The notes beneath the pieces were generated by a model that saw only the letters and a list, made by a program, of their open reading frames with translations, searched no databases and was not told the origin of the DNA. Positions 45,488-55,719 of a stretch of 64,000 nucleotides of DNA are shown here, piece by piece. The translations under genes and the position numbers were made by a program. Origin of the DNA: Micromonospora pattaloongensis (GTDB taxonomy: Bacteria; Actinomycetota; Actinomycetes; Mycobacteriales; Micromonosporaceae); the NCBI RefSeq assembly GCF_900107255.1, contig NZ_FNPH01000010.1:1-64000 (forward strand), in the 5' to 3' direction. Positions within the stretch are counted from its first letter, which is position 1. Each line of letters begins with the position of its first letter.

Positions 45488-46605
45488 CAGCGGCCCTTCT
45501 TCTCAATGAGCTCCGCGAAGCGGTCGAACAGGTAGTCCGCGTCGTGCGGGCCCGCGGCCGCCTCCGGGTGGTACTGGACGGTGAAGGCGGGCACGTCCTT
45601 GGCCCGCAGCCCCTCGACCACGTTGTCGTTGAGGCACACATGGCTGACCTCGACGGCACCGAAGTCCGTGTCGATCACCTGGTTGAGCGGCGCGTCGACC
45701 GCGAAGCCGTGATTGTGGCTGGTCACCTCGACCTTGCCGGTCGCCCGGTCCAGCACGGGCTGGTTGATGCCGCGGTGGCCGTACCCGAGCTTGTAGGTGC
45801 CGAAGCCGAGCGCCCGGCCGAGGATCTGGCTGCCGAAGCAGATGCCGAAGAGCGGCACCTGCCGGCGCATCACCTCGCGGGCGAGCCCGACGGCGTGGTC
45901 GGCGGTCGCCGGGTCGCCCGGGCCGGGCGAGAAGAAGACCGCGTCGGCGCCGGTGGTCAGCAGGTCGTCGATGGTCGACGCGGCGGGCATGACGTGCGTG
46001 GTCACCCCGCGCGCGGCGAGCCGGCGGGGGACGTTGCGCTTGATCCCCAGATCCAGCGCGGCCACCGTGAACCGGTGCTCTCCCTCCGCCGCGACCGTGT
46101 ACGGCTCGGGCGTGCTCACCTCGGCCGACAGGTCGGCGCCGACCATCGGCGGCGCCTCGCGCACCCGGCGCAGCAGCGCCTGCGGGTCGTCCTCCACACT
46201 CGACACGCCGACTCGCATGGCGCCGCGCTCGCGCAGGTGCCGGGTCAGCGCGCGGGTGTCCACACCGGAGATGCCGACCACGCCCTCGGCGGCGAGCCGG
46301 TCCTCCAGCCCACCGGTGGCGCGCCAGTTGGAGCCGACCCGGGCCGGGTCGCGCACCACGTAGCCGGCCACCCAGATCCGCGACGACTCGTCGTCCTCGT
46401 GGTTGACCCCGGTGTTGCCGATGTGCGGCGCGGTCTGCACCACCACCTGCCGGTGGTAGGACGGGTCGGTCAGCGTCTCCTGGTAACCGGTCATGCCGGT
46501 GGTGAAGACGGCCTCGCCGAAGGTCTCCCCGACGCTGCCGTACGCCTCGCCGTGGAAAACGCGCCCGTCCTCCAGCACCAGGATCGCCTGCCTGCGCTTG
46601 CTCAC
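45487..46605 (-). CDS. carA: Carbamoyl-phosphate synthase small chain (glutaminase)
   Basis: A 372-residue amidotransferase subunit that delivers ammonia to CarB. The N-terminal CPSase_sm domain (about 5-140) includes the [16 protein letters not shown] segment. The class-I GATase domain (about 185-370) has the nucleophile Cys in FGICFGSQ and the His/Glu pair in VQYHPEA. GTG 46605 overlaps the pyrC stop (GTGA). Confidence 0.96.
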
Positions 46606-47897
46606 TTCACAGCCTTTCCGTCGAGGACCGTCGGCCGCCCGTGCAGGAACGTGGCGACGATCCGGCCCGGCAGCTCCGTGCCGGCGTAGGGGGTGTTGCG
46701 GCTCCGGCTGGCCAGCTCGCCGGGGTCGACGACGCGCCGCGCCGCCGGGTCGACCAGGGTCAGGTTGGCCGGGGCGCCGGGCGCCGGGTCGTGCCCGTGC
46801 GCCGCCAGGCCGGCTATCCGGGCCGGCGCCCGCGACATCCGCTCGGCGATCAGGTCCCAGTCGGGCTCGCCGTCGCGGTGCAGCGCGCCGGTGGAGAGGA
46901 CCACCGACAGCGCCGTTTCCAGCCCGACCATGCCCGGGCGGGCGTACGCCCACTCGCACTCCTTGTCCTCCACCGCGTGCGGCGCGTGGTCGGTGGCGAC
47001 GATGTCGATGACGCCCTCGGCCAGCGCGGCGCGCAGCGCCGTCACGTCGGCGGCGGTCCGCAGCGGCGGGTTGACCTTGAAGACCGGGTCGTAGCTGGCG
47101 GCCAGCTCGTCGGTGAGCAGCAGGTGGTGCGGGGTGACCTCGGCGGTGACCCGCACGCCGCGCGCCTTCGCCTGGCGCACGATGTCGACGCTGCCCGCGG
47201 TGGAGAGGTGGCAGACGTGAACCCGGCTGCCGACGTGCTCGGCCAGCAGCACGTCGCGGGCGATGATCGCCTCCTCGGCGACCGCCGGCCAGCCGGTGAG
47301 CCCCAGCCGGGTCGACACCTCGCCCTCGTGCATCTGGGCGCCCTCGGTCAGCCGCGGCTCCTCCGCGTGCTGGGCGATGATCCCGTCGAACGCCTTGACG
47401 TACTCCAGGGCCCGGCGCATCAGCCGCGGGTCGGCCACGCAGAACCCGTCGTCCGAGAAGATCCGCACCGCGGCCGCGGAGGCCGCCATCGCGCCCAGCT
47501 CGGCGAGGCGCTCGCCGGCCAGCCCGACGGTGACCGCCCCGATCGGCTGCACGTCGACCAGCCCGGCCTCCCGGCCGAGCCGCCACACCTGCTCCACGAC
47601 GCCGGCGGTGTCGGCGACCGGCGAGGTGTTGGCCATCGCGCAGACCGCGGTGTAGCCGCCCAGGGCCGCGGCGCGCGAGCCCGTCTCCACGGTCTCCGCG
47701 TCCTCGCGCCCCGGCTCGCGCAGGTGGGTGTGCAGGTCCACCAGGCCGGGCAGCGCCACCAGGCCGTCGGCCTCGATCACCTGCGCGCCGCTCGGGTCCA
47801 GGCCGGGGCCGGTCTCGGCGACCACGCCGTCGCGCAGCAGCAGGTCGGTCCACTCCCGGCCGAGGACGCGCACGCCCCTGATCAGGTACGAGCTCAC
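46602..47897 (-). CDS. pyrC: Dihydroorotase
   Basis: A 431-residue class-I amidohydrolase that closes carbamoyl-aspartate to dihydroorotate. The metal-binding motifs are [11 protein letters not shown] and ATDHAPH, and [11 protein letters not shown] is also conserved. The GTG at 47897 has GGAG seven bases upstream; an earlier GTG at 47921 would overlap pyrB by GTGA but lacks homology. It lies between pyrB and carA. Confidence 0.95.
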   Translation of the reverse strand: MSSYLIRGVRVLGREWTDLLLRDGVVAETGPGLDPSGAQVIEADGLVALPGLVDLHTHLREPGREDAETVETGSRAAALGGYTAVCAMANTSPVADTAGVVEQVWRLGREAGLVDVQPIGAVTVGLAGERLAELGAMAASAAAVRIFSDDGFCVADPRLMRRALEYVKAFDGIIAQHAEEPRLTEGAQMHEGEVSTRLGLTGWPAVAEEAIIARDVLLAEHVGSRVHVCHLSTAGSVDIVRQAKARGVRVTAEVTPHHLLLTDELAASYDPVFKVNPPLRTAADVTALRAALAEGVIDIVATDHAPHAVEDKECEWAYARPGMVGLETALSVVLSTGALHRDGEPDWDLIAERMSRAPARIAGLAAHGHDPAPGAPANLTLVDPAARRVVDPGELASRSRNTPYAGTELPGRIVATFLHGRPTVLDGKAVK

Positions 47898-47917
47898 AGG
47901 ATCTCCATTCCGGCGGT

Positions 47918-48856
47918 TCACTGGGCGGCCCCGGCGCCGCGGCCGCCGAGCAGCAGGTAGAGCACCGCCATCCGGACGCTGACGCCGTTGGCGACCTGCT
48001 CGACGATGGTCGAGCGGGGCGAGTCGGCGACCTCCGCGGCGATCTCCATGCCGCGGTTCATCGGGCCGGGGTGCATGACGATCGCGTGCTCGGCCAGCCG
48101 GCGCATCCGGGGCGCGTCCAGGCCGTAGCGGCGGGCGTACTCGCGGGCCGACGGGAAGTACGAGTCGGCCATCCGCTCGCGCTGGACCCGCAGCATCATC
48201 ACCACGTCCGCGGTGGGCAGCACCGCGTCGAGGTCGTAGGAGACCTGCACGCCGGGGGCGAGCGCCGTGGCGATGTCGACCGGGATCAGCGTCGGCGGGC
48301 CGACCAGCGTGACCTTGGCGCCCAACGTGGACAGCAGCAGCACATTGGAGCGGGCGACCCGGCTGTGCAGCACGTCGCCGACGACCGCGACGTGCAGCCC
48401 GGCGAGGCGTCCCAGCCGGGACCGCATCGTGTACGCGTCCAGCAGCGCCTGCGTCGGGTGCTCGTGGGTGCCGTCGCCGGCGTTGACGACCGAGCCGTCG
48501 ATCCAGTTCGCCAGCCGGTGCGGCGCGCCGGAGGCGGGGTGCCGGATGACCACGGCGTCGGCCCCCATCGCCTGCAGCGTCAGCGCCGTGTCCTTGAGGC
48601 TCTCGCCCTTGGAGACGCTGGAGCCTTTGGCGGAGAAGTTGATGACGTCGGCGGAGAGCCGCTTGGCCGCCGCCTCGAACGAGATCCGGGTCCGGGTGGA
48701 GTCCTCGTAGAAGAGGTTGACCACGGTGCGGCCGCGCAGCGTCGGCAGCTTCTTGACCTCGCGGCCGGCGAGGGTGGCCATCTCGGCGGCGGTGTCGAGG
48801 ATCAGGGTCGCGGTCTCGGCGTCGAGGTCGGCGCCGGAGAGCAGATGCTTGATCAT
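47918..48856 (-). CDS. pyrB: Aspartate carbamoyltransferase catalytic subunit
   Basis: A 312-residue ATCase. [13 protein letters not shown] binds carbamoyl phosphate, [14 protein letters not shown] is the HPTQ motif, and HPGPMNRG is the aspartate loop. No pyrI regulatory chain is present, as expected for pyrR-type operons. The ATG overlaps the pyrR stop (ATGA). Confidence 0.97.
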   Translation of the reverse strand: MIKHLLSGADLDAETATLILDTAAEMATLAGREVKKLPTLRGRTVVNLFYEDSTRTRISFEAAAKRLSADVINFSAKGSSVSKGESLKDTALTLQAMGADAVVIRHPASGAPHRLANWIDGSVVNAGDGTHEHPTQALLDAYTMRSRLGRLAGLHVAVVGDVLHSRVARSNVLLLSTLGAKVTLVGPPTLIPVDIATALAPGVQVSYDLDAVLPTADVVMMLRVQRERMADSYFPSAREYARRYGLDAPRMRRLAEHAIVMHPGPMNRGMEIAAEVADSPRSTIVEQVANGVSVRMAVLYLLLGGRGAGAAQ

Positions 48857-49437
48857 TGGGCCGCGCCCCCGATCAGCTTCACCTCGTCGGCACCGTCGCT
48901 CTCCGCGAGGGTGACCTTGACGCTCTCGGTGAGCGACGTCGGGATGTTCTTGCCCACGTAGTCGGCGCGGATCGGCAACTCCCGGTGGCCGCGATCGACC
49001 AGCACGGCGAGCTGGACGGAGCTCGGCCGGCCGAGGTCGCTCAGCGCGTCCAGCGCGGCGCGCACCGTGCGGCCGGAGAAGAGCACGTCGTCCACGAGGA
49101 CCACGCGCTGGCCGTCGATGCCGCCGGACGGCACCTCCGTGTGCCCGACCGCGCGGGTCGCCCTCAGCCGGAGATCATCCCGGTAGAGAGTGATATCGAG
49201 CACACCCACCGGGACCTCGACGCCTTCGAAGGTGCGGATCCGGTCGGCGAGGCGGCGGGCCAGCGGCACGCCCCGGGTCGGGATGCCCAGCAGGACGGTG
49301 CGGTCGGCGCCCTGGGTCTTCTCGAGGATCTGATGGGCGATGCGGTCGACCACCCGATGCAGATCGGCGCTGGTCAGGATGACCTTCGCGGGCGGTGGCG
49401 ACGCCACCGCGGGTTGGGCGGCCTGCGGATAGGCCAC
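48853..49437 (-). CDS. pyrR: PyrR: pyrimidine operon regulator / uracil phosphoribosyltransferase
   Basis: A 194-residue type-I phosphoribosyltransferase fold. The PRPP loop is [13 protein letters not shown], and [13 protein letters not shown] and [16 protein letters not shown] are typical of PyrR. GTG 49437 has AAGGAGG six bases upstream, the best ribosome site in the neighbourhood. As first gene of pyrR-B-C-carA-carB it would bind the leader RNA when UMP is high. Confidence 0.95.
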   Translation of the reverse strand: MAYPQAAQPAVASPPPAKVILTSADLHRVVDRIAHQILEKTQGADRTVLLGIPTRGVPLARRLADRIRTFEGVEVPVGVLDITLYRDDLRLRATRAVGHTEVPSGGIDGQRVVLVDDVLFSGRTVRAALDALSDLGRPSSVQLAVLVDRGHRELPIRADYVGKNIPTSLTESVKVTLAESDGADEVKLIGGAAQ

Positions 49438-49491
49438 GGCGGACCTCCTTCCCCGCCTCACGGGACGGGTCGTTAAAGGACGTCAATTGCG

Positions 49492-49515
49492 GCCCGACCA
49501 GTCGTCCGGTCGGGC
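49492..49515 (-). promoter_or_regulatory. Hairpin in the pyrR leader (PyrR target candidate)
   Basis: On the minus strand GCCCGACC-GGACGACT-GGTCGGGC is an 8-bp perfect stem with an 8-base loop, about 55 bases before pyrR. There is no second mutually exclusive terminator helix with a T-tract. Control, if any, may act on translation. Confidence 0.45.
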
Positions 49516-49530
49516 TGTTGGCTGCACGCT

Positions 49531-49536
49531 ACGTTA
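49531..49536 (-). promoter_or_regulatory. -10 element of the pyr operon promoter
   Basis: TAACGT on the minus strand (49536 to 49531) is the same hexamer as in the main rRNA promoter. It lies shortly upstream of the leader hairpin. No clear -35 is seen. Confidence 0.4.
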
Positions 49537-49626
49537 CCAGTGACCTTGGGCCGAACACGCTGCGATGCGCTCGACGCCACACTGAGGAGCCGAAAAATCG
49601 CGGAACTGCACACGATTTTCGCAACC

Positions 49627-49640
49627 GGTCACCGTTGACC
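49627..49640 (+). promoter_or_regulatory. Palindrome upstream of bldD (autoregulatory operator candidate)
   Basis: GGTCA-CCGT-TGACC is a 14-bp inverted repeat ending two bases before the bldD -35. BldD represses its own gene in Streptomyces through short inverted repeats at the promoter, so this is a reasonable operator candidate. Confidence 0.4.
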
Positions 49641-49642
49641 AC

Positions 49643-49671
49643 TTGACCACATCTCGGAACCCCCGTACCGT
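49643..49671 (+). promoter_or_regulatory. bldD promoter
   Basis: TTGACC (49643-49648), 17 bases, then TACCGT (49666-49671). The predicted start is near 49678, about 50 bases before the ATG. Confidence 0.65.
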
Positions 49672-49728
49672 CACGCTCCGTAGCGATCGCCGGGGAAACC
49701 CCCCGGGCCAGCCACTGGGAGTGTCCGC

Positions 49729-50217
49729 ATGCCCTCTGAGTACGCCAAGTCGTTGGGCGCCCGCCTGCGCTCTATCCGTCAGCAGCAGGGTCTCTCCCTG
49801 CAGGGGGTGGAAGAGAAGTCGAACGGGCGCTGGAAGGCCGTCGTCGTCGGCTCGTACGAGCGCGGCGACCGCGCCGTCACGGTCTCGCGCCTGGCCGAGC
49901 TGGCCGACTTCTACCGGGTGCCCGTCTCGGAGCTGCTGCCCGACGGCAGTGGCGTCCGGCACGAGCCGACCAACAAGATCGTCCTGGACCTGGAGCGGCT
50001 CTACGACGAGGCCTCCGAGGACCTGGCGTACGTCGCGCGCTACGCGCGGGCGATCCAGCAGCAGCGCGGCGACTACAACGGCCGGGTGCTCTCCATCCGC
50101 GCCGACGACCTGCGCGCGCTGGCGATCGTGTACGACATCTCGCCGTCCGGCCTGATCGAGCGCCTCAACGAGCACGGCGTGCTCGTCGCCGACCCGCGCG
50201 CGTTCTTCGCGTCCTGA
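49729..50217 (+). CDS. bldD: BldD, c-di-GMP-dependent developmental repressor
   Basis: A 162-residue regulator. The N-terminal XRE-type helix-turn-helix (about 5-75; LGARLRSIRQQQGLSLQGVEEKS in parts, SYERGDRAVTVSRLAELADFY) binds DNA. The C-terminal domain carries the c-di-GMP signature RGD-X8-RADD (R116 region; RGDYNGRVLSIRADD), which lets a c-di-GMP tetramer join two protomers. In Streptomyces BldD holds sporulation genes off. ATG 49729 has GGGAG eight bases upstream. It is the only plus-strand gene in a long minus-strand block. Confidence 0.96.
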   Translation: MPSEYAKSLGARLRSIRQQQGLSLQGVEEKSNGRWKAVVVGSYERGDRAVTVSRLAELADFYRVPVSELLPDGSGVRHEPTNKIVLDLERLYDEASEDLAYVARYARAIQQQRGDYNGRVLSIRADDLRALAIVYDISPSGLIERLNEHGVLVADPRAFFAS

Positions 50218-50223
50218 GCCCCA

Positions 50224-50262
50224 CGCGAAGGGGCCCACGCCGTCGGCGTGGGCCCCTTCGCG
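50224..50262. terminator. Bidirectional terminator between bldD and nusB
   Basis: cgcgaaggggcccacgcc (50224-50241) pairs perfectly with 50245-50262, an 18-bp stem with a GTC loop. TTATT follows on the plus strand. It serves both convergent genes. Confidence 0.88.
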
Positions 50263-50273
50263 TTATTCGGCGC

Positions 50274-50708
50274 TCAGCGGGTGGCGTACTCGGCGATCCG
50301 GCCGAGCACGCCGTTGAGAAAGCGCGGCGAGTCGTCCGTGGACATCTGCTTGGCGAGCTCCACCGCCTCCGAGATGGCCACCGCGTCGTCGATCTCGTCA
50401 ACGTAGAGCAGCTCGTGCACCGCGATCCGGGCGAGATTCCGGTCGATCACCGGCATCCGCTCCAGTGTCCAGCCCTCGGCGTAGCTGGCGATCAGCTCGT
50501 CGATCCGGTCCTTGTGGCCGGCCACGCCCTCCACCAGACTCACCGCGTACGGCAGGTGCTCCGGCCTCGGCGCGGCGATCCGCTCCAGGTAGTTGGCCAG
50601 CACCTCGACCGGCGGAAGGCTCCGCACGTCGGCCTCGTAGAGCACGTCGAGTGCCCGCTTGCGCGCCTTGCGGCGAGCGGGCATCTGCGTCTTCGGGCCC
50701 TCGGCCAT
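50274..50708 (-). CDS. nusB: Transcription antitermination factor NusB
   Basis: A 144-residue all-helical protein that binds rRNA boxA with NusE. MPARRKARKRALDVLYEADVR and DSPRFLNGVLGRIA are family motifs. The ATG overlaps the efp stop by one base (TGATG). Its natural target, a boxA-like leader, is at the left edge of this window. Confidence 0.96.
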   Translation of the reverse strand: MAEGPKTQMPARRKARKRALDVLYEADVRSLPPVEVLANYLERIAAPRPEHLPYAVSLVEGVAGHKDRIDELIASYAEGWTLERMPVIDRNLARIAVHELLYVDEIDDAVAISEAVELAKQMSTDDSPRFLNGVLGRIAEYATR

Positions 50709-51265
50709 CAGGCGCGGCCGAGGTAACGGCCGTCGCGGGTGTCGACCTTGATCTTCTCACCGGTGGTGATGAAGAGCGGCACCTGGACGGTCGCCCCGGT
50801 CTCGACGGTGGCCGGCTTGTTGCCGCCGGTCGAGCGGTCCCCCTGCAGCCCGGGCTCGGTGTACGTCACCTCGAGCACCACGCTGGTGGGCAGCTCGATG
50901 TAGAGCGGCACGCCCTCGTGGGTCGCGACGATCGCCTCGGCCTCGGGGAGCAGGTAGTTCGACGCCTCGCCGACCGTGCCGCCCGGCACGTGGATCTGGT
51001 CGAAGGTCTCCAGGTCCATGAAGACGAAGTCTTCGCCGTCGGCGTAGAGGTACTGCATGGTCCGCTTGTCGACCGTGGCGGTGTCGACCTTGGTGCCCGC
51101 GTTGAAGGTCTTGTCGACCACCTTGCCGGAGAGCACGTTCTTCAGCGTCGTACGCACGAACGCGCCACCCTTGCCGGGCTTGACGTGCTGGAACTCCACG
51201 ACGGCCCAGAGCTCGCCGTCGAGGTTGAGAACCATGCCGTTCTTCAGGTCGTTGGTGGTGGCCAT
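50708..51265 (-). CDS. efp: Elongation factor P
   Basis: A 185-residue tRNA-shaped factor with three beta-barrel domains that relieves ribosome stalling at polyproline. The tip loop [10 protein letters not shown] has the conserved Lys. No EpmA-type modification gene is nearby, in line with the unmodified actinobacterial type. [18 protein letters not shown] is the signature in domain III. It lies 78 bases after aroQ. Confidence 0.97.
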   Translation of the reverse strand: MATTNDLKNGMVLNLDGELWAVVEFQHVKPGKGGAFVRTTLKNVLSGKVVDKTFNAGTKVDTATVDKRTMQYLYADGEDFVFMDLETFDQIHVPGGTVGEASNYLLPEAEAIVATHEGVPLYIELPTSVVLEVTYTEPGLQGDRSTGGNKPATVETGATVQVPLFITTGEKIKVDTRDGRYLGRA

Positions 51266-51343
51266 TTCCTGCCTTGATCTTCAATTGGCGGACAGACCCG
51301 TCAAGTCTACTGGCCAGCGCGCCCCCGCGCGGGCGCGGGTGCG

Positions 51344-51784
51344 CTACGCCGCCGGTTCCCGCCCCGTCGCCAGGTGGTGCAGCGCCAGCCGGTAGCCGTC
51401 GACGCCGAGGCCGGCGATCACCCCGCGGGCGACCGCCGAGACGACCGAGTGGTGCCGGAACGACTCCCGGGCGTGGATGTTCGAGATGTGCACCTCGACC
51501 AGCGGGCCCCGCAGCATCGCGCAGGCGTCGCGCACCGCGTACGAGTAGTGCGACCAGGCGCCGGGGTTGAGCACCACGGCCGCGGCCTCGTCGGCCGCCG
51601 CGTGGAGCCAGGCCAGCATCTCGTGCTCGGCGTCGGTCTGCCGCACCTCGACATCGAGCCCCAGCTCGGCGCCGGTGCGCTCGCAGAGCGCCACCAGGTC
51701 GGCGTACGTGGTGACCCCGTAGACGTCGGGCTGGCGGGTGCCGAGCCGCCCGAGGTTGGGCCCGTTGAGCACGAGTACCTTCAC
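51344..51784 (-). CDS. aroQ: 3-dehydroquinate dehydratase, type II
   Basis: A 146-residue dodecameric dehydratase and the third shikimate step. [19 protein letters not shown] contains the lid Arg and catalytic Tyr. [15 protein letters not shown] and [14 protein letters not shown], with the catalytic His, complete the site. GTG 51784 overlaps the aroB stop (GTGA). Confidence 0.96.
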   Translation of the reverse strand: MKVLVLNGPNLGRLGTRQPDVYGVTTYADLVALCERTGAELGLDVEVRQTDAEHEMLAWLHAAADEAAAVVLNPGAWSHYSYAVRDACAMLRGPLVEVHISNIHARESFRHHSVVSAVARGVIAGLGVDGYRLALHHLATGREPAA

Positions 51785-52860
51785 GCGCCGCTGACCTCCT
51801 GGTACGCGGCGCGCAGCAGCGCGTCGTCCGGCCCGTCCAGGATCGACGGCCGGCCCAGCCCGTCGAGCACCACGAACCGCAGCCGGCTGCCGCGCGCCTT
51901 CTTGTCCACCCGCATCGCGGCCAGCAGCTCCGGCCAGGCGTCGGCCCGGTAGCTCGTCGGCAGGCCCAGCAACGCCAGCACCGCGCGGTGGCGCCCCGCC
52001 GTCAACGGGTCGAGCCGGCCGGCGCACCGGGCCAGCGCCGCGGCGTACACCAACCCCACCGAGACCGCGTGACCGTGCCGCCAGCGGTAGCCCTCGACCT
52101 TCTCGATCGCGTGCCCGAGCGTGTGCCCGTAGTTGAGGATCTCCCGCAGACCCGACTCGCGCAGGTCCGAGGAGACCACGTCGGCCTTCACCCGCACCGC
52201 CCGCTCGACCAGCTCCCGCAGCACGCCGCGGTCCCGGTACACGGGGCCGAGCGGGTGGGCCTCCAGCAGCTCGAGGATGACCGGGTCGGCGATGAACCCG
52301 CACTTGACGACCTCGGCGAGGCCGGCCACCAGCTCCGGGGCGGGCAGGGTGTCGAGCAGGGCCAGATCGCAGAGCACCCCGGCCGGCGGGTGGAACGCCC
52401 CGACGAGGTTCTTGCCCGCCGCGGTGTTGATGCCGGTCTTGCCGCCCACGGCCGCGTCGACCATGCCGAGCAACGAGGTGGAGACCGGCACCCAGCGCAC
52501 CCCGCGCAGCCAGCAGGCCGCGACGAAGCCGGCCAGGTCGGTCACCGCGCCGCCACCCACCCCGACGACAACATCGGTGCGGGTGAAGCCGGCCGCCCCC
52601 AGCTGCTCCCAGCAGCGCGCCGCGACCTCGGCGGTCTTGCCCGCTTCGGCGTCCGGCACCTCGATCGGCAGCGCCCGCACCCCGCGCGCGCCGAGCAGCT
52701 CGGCGATCGCGTCGGCCTGCTCCTTCAGCGGCGGCGCGTACAGCACGGCGGCGCGCTCCGCCCCCTCGATCAGCGTGGGCAGCGCGCCGAACAGGTCGCG
52801 TCCGACGAGAACGTCGTAGGGATGATCGCCAGCAACGGGGATCCGGGTCAGCTCGTCCAT
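51781..52860 (-). CDS. aroB: 3-dehydroquinate synthase
   Basis: A 359-residue NAD- and zinc-dependent cyclase and the second shikimate step. [15 protein letters not shown] binds [16 protein letters not shown] and the zinc ligands E (AEVVKCGF), H (YGHTLGHA) and H (HGHAVSVG) are intact. ATG 52860 lies 11 bases after the WYL gene, without a ribosome site. A TAGGCT -10 ends eight bases upstream, suggesting a leaderless transcript. Confidence 0.96.
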   Translation of the reverse strand: MDELTRIPVAGDHPYDVLVGRDLFGALPTLIEGAERAAVLYAPPLKEQADAIAELLGARGVRALPIEVPDAEAGKTAEVAARCWEQLGAAGFTRTDVVVGVGGGAVTDLAGFVAACWLRGVRWVPVSTSLLGMVDAAVGGKTGINTAAGKNLVGAFHPPAGVLCDLALLDTLPAPELVAGLAEVVKCGFIADPVILELLEAHPLGPVYRDRGVLRELVERAVRVKADVVSSDLRESGLREILNYGHTLGHAIEKVEGYRWRHGHAVSVGLVYAAALARCAGRLDPLTAGRHRAVLALLGLPTSYRADAWPELLAAMRVDKKARGSRLRFVVLDGLGRPSILDGPDDALLRAAYQEVSGA

Positions 52861-52868
52861 CGACGCCG

Positions 52869-52874
52869 AGCCTA
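52869..52874 (-). promoter_or_regulatory. -10 candidate for a near-leaderless aroB transcript
   Basis: TAGGCT (52874 to 52869, minus) overlaps the stop of the upstream regulator gene and ends eight bases before the aroB ATG. It would put the transcription start within about two bases of the start codon. There is no clear -35. Confidence 0.35.
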
Positions 52875-53885
52875 ACCCCTACCACCGGCTGGGACGGGTT
52901 CCCGCGCGGCCAACGCGGTCAGTCGTGACGCGTGCGCGGTGACCGCGGCGCGCAGCTCGGTCGGGCGCAGGATCGTGAAGGGGCAGCCGAGGCCCGCCAG
53001 CAGCAGCGCCATCGCGTCCAGATCCTGCACCCGGGCGCGCAGCAGCACCCCGTCGGCGGACTCGGTCAGCTCGGCCATCGTCGTCGGCACCCGCCGCCGC
53101 GCCTGGCCGAGGTCGGTCTCCAGCAACACCTCCACCTCCCAGGCGTACGTCCCGCCGGCCCGCGCCCGCGTCACGTGCCGGACCGGATCGAACCCCTCCG
53201 GCACGGTGAAGCTCCCGCCGTCGAAACTCCCGCCGTCGCAGCTCCCGTCCTCGACGTCCACCGCGCTGATCCGGTCGACCTCGAAGGTGCGGATCTCGTC
53301 GCGCCGGTGGTCGTGCCCGACGACGTACCAGCGCCCACCGTGGAAGACCGTCCCGTACGGGTCCAGCTCGCGCAGCGAGACCCCGCCGCGCGGGGACCGG
53401 TAGGTGACGCTGACCCGGCGCCGCGCGCGGGTCGCCGCGCCGAGGGTGAGCAGGGTCGTGCCCGCCGGACGGGCCTCGCCCTCGCGGCGCTCGCGGGTGA
53501 GGCCGAGGCTCTGGCGCGCGCCGGCGAGCCGCTCGGCCAGCCCCGCCGGGACCATCCGGCCGATCTTCGCGAGGGCGGGCGCGGTGCCCGGCGCGTCGGC
53601 GTCGAGGCCGAGCTGCTCGGCGGCGACCAGCCCGAGCAGCACGGCGAACGCCTCGTCGTCGGTGAGCATCAGCGGGGGCAGCTTCCGCCCGGGGCCGAGA
53701 CGGTAGCCGCCCCGCCGCCCCCGCGTCGCCACGACCGGAAGGCCCAGCTCGATCAGGGTGGCGGCGTAGCGCCGTACCGTCCGCTCGTCGACCCCGAGGC
53801 GCTGGCCGAGGTCGGCGCCGGTGAGTCGGGGGTAGGCCTGGAGCAGCTCGAGCATGCCGAGCACGCGCGACGCCGGGTGTGACAC
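52872..53885 (-). CDS. WYL-domain transcriptional regulator (HTH_11-WYL)
   Basis: A 337-residue regulator. The N-terminal winged helix (about 1-60) includes [20 protein letters not shown]. The middle WYL domain (about 135-215) has [19 protein letters not shown], and a WCX-like C-terminal domain follows. An acidic/Gly insert, [14 protein letters not shown] (about 213-226), comes from a short DNA repeat. GTG 53885 has GAGAGG six bases upstream and gives the common [15 protein letters not shown] start; an ATG at 53906 lacks a ribosome site. It sits between aroK and aroB. Its ligand and targets are unknown. Confidence 0.85.
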   Translation of the reverse strand: MSHPASRVLGMLELLQAYPRLTGADLGQRLGVDERTVRRYAATLIELGLPVVATRGRRGGYRLGPGRKLPPLMLTDDEAFAVLLGLVAAEQLGLDADAPGTAPALAKIGRMVPAGLAERLAGARQSLGLTRERREGEARPAGTTLLTLGAATRARRRVSVTYRSPRGGVSLRELDPYGTVFHGGRWYVVGHDHRRDEIRTFEVDRISAVDVEDGSCDGGSFDGGSFTVPEGFDPVRHVTRARAGGTYAWEVEVLLETDLGQARRRVPTTMAELTESADGVLLRARVQDLDAMALLLAGLGCPFTILRPTELRAAVTAHASRLTALAAREPVPAGGRG

Positions 53886-53956
53886 AGGAGACCTCTCGCC
53901 AGCCATCCGGACGGATCTTGTCCGAAAAGATCTTACGGCCCGGCGCGCCCCGCGCT

Positions 53957-54034
53957 CGTTGATCTTGCAGATGTGGTGTTCGTCAAGTCCGTCCCGCCGA
54001 CGACGGAACAGGCACCACACGTACGAGATCAGCG
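53957..54034 (-). terminator. Imperfect inverted repeat at the aroK 3' end
   Basis: The 22-base arms at 53957-53978 and 54013-54034 match at 17 positions and share TGATCT and TGTGGTG blocks. The aroK stop codon (54029-54031) is inside the upstream arm. It is a possible terminator separating aroCK from the regulator gene. Confidence 0.45.
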
Positions 54035-54544
54035 CGGGTCGGGGCCGATGATGCCGAGGATCTCTCCGACGACCTCTTCGGGCGTGCGGCCGTCGGTGAC
54101 CACCGTCGTCGTGGCGACCGCCTCGTAGAGGGGGCGGCGCTGGTCGAGCAGGTACTTCAGGGTGGCGCGGGGGTTCACCGCCAGCAGCGGGCGACCCCCG
54201 CCCAGCCCGACACGCCTGACCGCGTCGGTCAACTCGACGGAGAGGTAGACGACCGTGTGACCGGCGAGCGCCGCCCGGGTCTGCTCCGCCAGGATCGCGC
54301 CGCCGCCGAGCGCGAGCACCCCGTCGAAGGAATCGAGCGCGGTCGCGACCGCCGCCCGCTCCAACGCCCGGAAGTGCTCCTCCCCCTCGTCGACGAAGAT
54401 CTCCGAGATCGGCTTGCCGGCCGCCGTGGAGATGTCGCTGTCGGTGTCCCGGAACGGCAGACCGAGCGCGTCGGCCAGACCCTCGCCGATGGTGGTCTTA
54501 CCGGCGCCCGGCGGCCCGACCAGCACGCAGACCGGACGGGTCAT
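54029..54544 (-). CDS. aroK: Shikimate kinase
   Basis: A 171-residue P-loop kinase. It shows Walker [12 protein letters not shown], shikimate-binding [14 protein letters not shown] and the LID Arg in the GGGRPLL region. The ATG overlaps the aroC stop (ATGA). In related genomes aroB normally follows directly; here a regulator gene intervenes. Confidence 0.95.
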   Translation of the reverse strand: MTRPVCVLVGPPGAGKTTIGEGLADALGLPFRDTDSDISTAAGKPISEIFVDEGEEHFRALERAAVATALDSFDGVLALGGGAILAEQTRAALAGHTVVYLSVELTDAVRRVGLGGGRPLLAVNPRATLKYLLDQRRPLYEAVATTTVVTDGRTPEEVVGEILGIIGPDPR

Positions 54545-55719
54545 CGGATGACGAGGTTGTCGAGGTAACCGGCGAGGTTGCGCCGGATCTCCGTCACCGA
54601 GTCGCCGCCGAACTTCTCGGTCGCGGCCTCGGCGAGCACCAGCGCCACCATCGCCTCGGCGACGACCGCCGCCGCCGGCACCGCGCAGACGTCCGAACGC
54701 TGGTTGATCGCTGTGGCCGGCTCGCCGGTCGTGACGTCGATCGTCGAGAGTGCACGGTTCAGCGAGGAGATCGGCTTCATCGCGGCACGGACCCGCAGCG
54801 GCTCGCCGGTGGTGATGCCGCCCTCCAGCCCGCCGGCGCGGTCCGTCACCCGCTTCACGCCGGAGGCGGTGGGGATGATCTCGTCGTGCGCGACCGAGCC
54901 CCGGGAACGGGCCTGGGTGAACGCGTCGCCGATCTCCACACCCTTGATGGCCTGGATCGACATCAGCGCGGTCGCCAGCCGCGCGTCGAGCTTGCGGTCC
55001 CACTGCACGTGGCTGCCCAGACCCGGCGGCACACCGTACGCCAGCACCTCGACGATGCCGCCCAGGGTGTCGGCGTCCTTCTTGGCGGCGTCGACCTCGG
55101 CGACCATCCGCGCGCTCGCCTCCGGGTCCAGGCAGCGCAGCGGGTCGGCGTCGATCCGCTCGGCGTCCTCGGGCCGGGGCAGCAGGCCGGGCTTGGCCGC
55201 GACCGAGCCGAGCTCGATCACGTGCGAGACGATCTCGATGCCCAGCGCCTGCCGGACCAGCGCCTTGGCGACCGTGCCGACGGCCACCCGGGCGGCGGTC
55301 TCCCGGGCGCTGGCGCGTTCGAGGATCGGCCGGGCGTCGGTGTGGCCGTACTTCTGCATGCCGGCGAGGTCGGCGTGGCCGGGCCGGGGCCGGGTCAGCG
55401 GCGCGTTGCGCGCCTGGTTGGCCAGCTCCGCCGGGTCCACCGGGTCCGCGGCCATCACGGTCTGCCACTTCGGCCACTCGGAGTTGCCCACCCGGATCGC
55501 CACCGGGCTGCCGAGCGTCCGGCCGTGCCGGATGCCGCCGATCACGTCGACCTCGTCCTGCTCGAACGACATCCGCGCGCCGCGGCCGTAACCGAGCCGG
55601 CGCCGGGCGAGCTCGCGCCCGATCTCGGCGGTCGTCACCTCGATCCCCGCCGGCACGCCCTCCAACACGGCGACGAGGGCGGGCCCGTGCGATTCCCCCG
55701 CGGTCAGCCAACGCAACAC
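54541..55719 (-). CDS. aroC: Chorismate synthase
   Basis: A 392-residue flavoenzyme that makes chorismate from [24 protein letters not shown] (N-terminal), the [19 protein letters not shown] region and [15 protein letters not shown] are the family signatures. GTG 55719 has AAGG eight bases upstream; the open frame upstream lacks homology. It is the first gene of aroC-aroK. Confidence 0.96.
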   Translation of the reverse strand: MLRWLTAGESHGPALVAVLEGVPAGIEVTTAEIGRELARRRLGYGRGARMSFEQDEVDVIGGIRHGRTLGSPVAIRVGNSEWPKWQTVMAADPVDPAELANQARNAPLTRPRPGHADLAGMQKYGHTDARPILERASARETAARVAVGTVAKALVRQALGIEIVSHVIELGSVAAKPGLLPRPEDAERIDADPLRCLDPEASARMVAEVDAAKKDADTLGGIVEVLAYGVPPGLGSHVQWDRKLDARLATALMSIQAIKGVEIGDAFTQARSRGSVAHDEIIPTASGVKRVTDRAGGLEGGITTGEPLRVRAAMKPISSLNRALSTIDVTTGEPATAINQRSDVCAVPAAAVVAEAMVALVLAEAATEKFGGDSVTEIRRNLAGYLDNLVIR

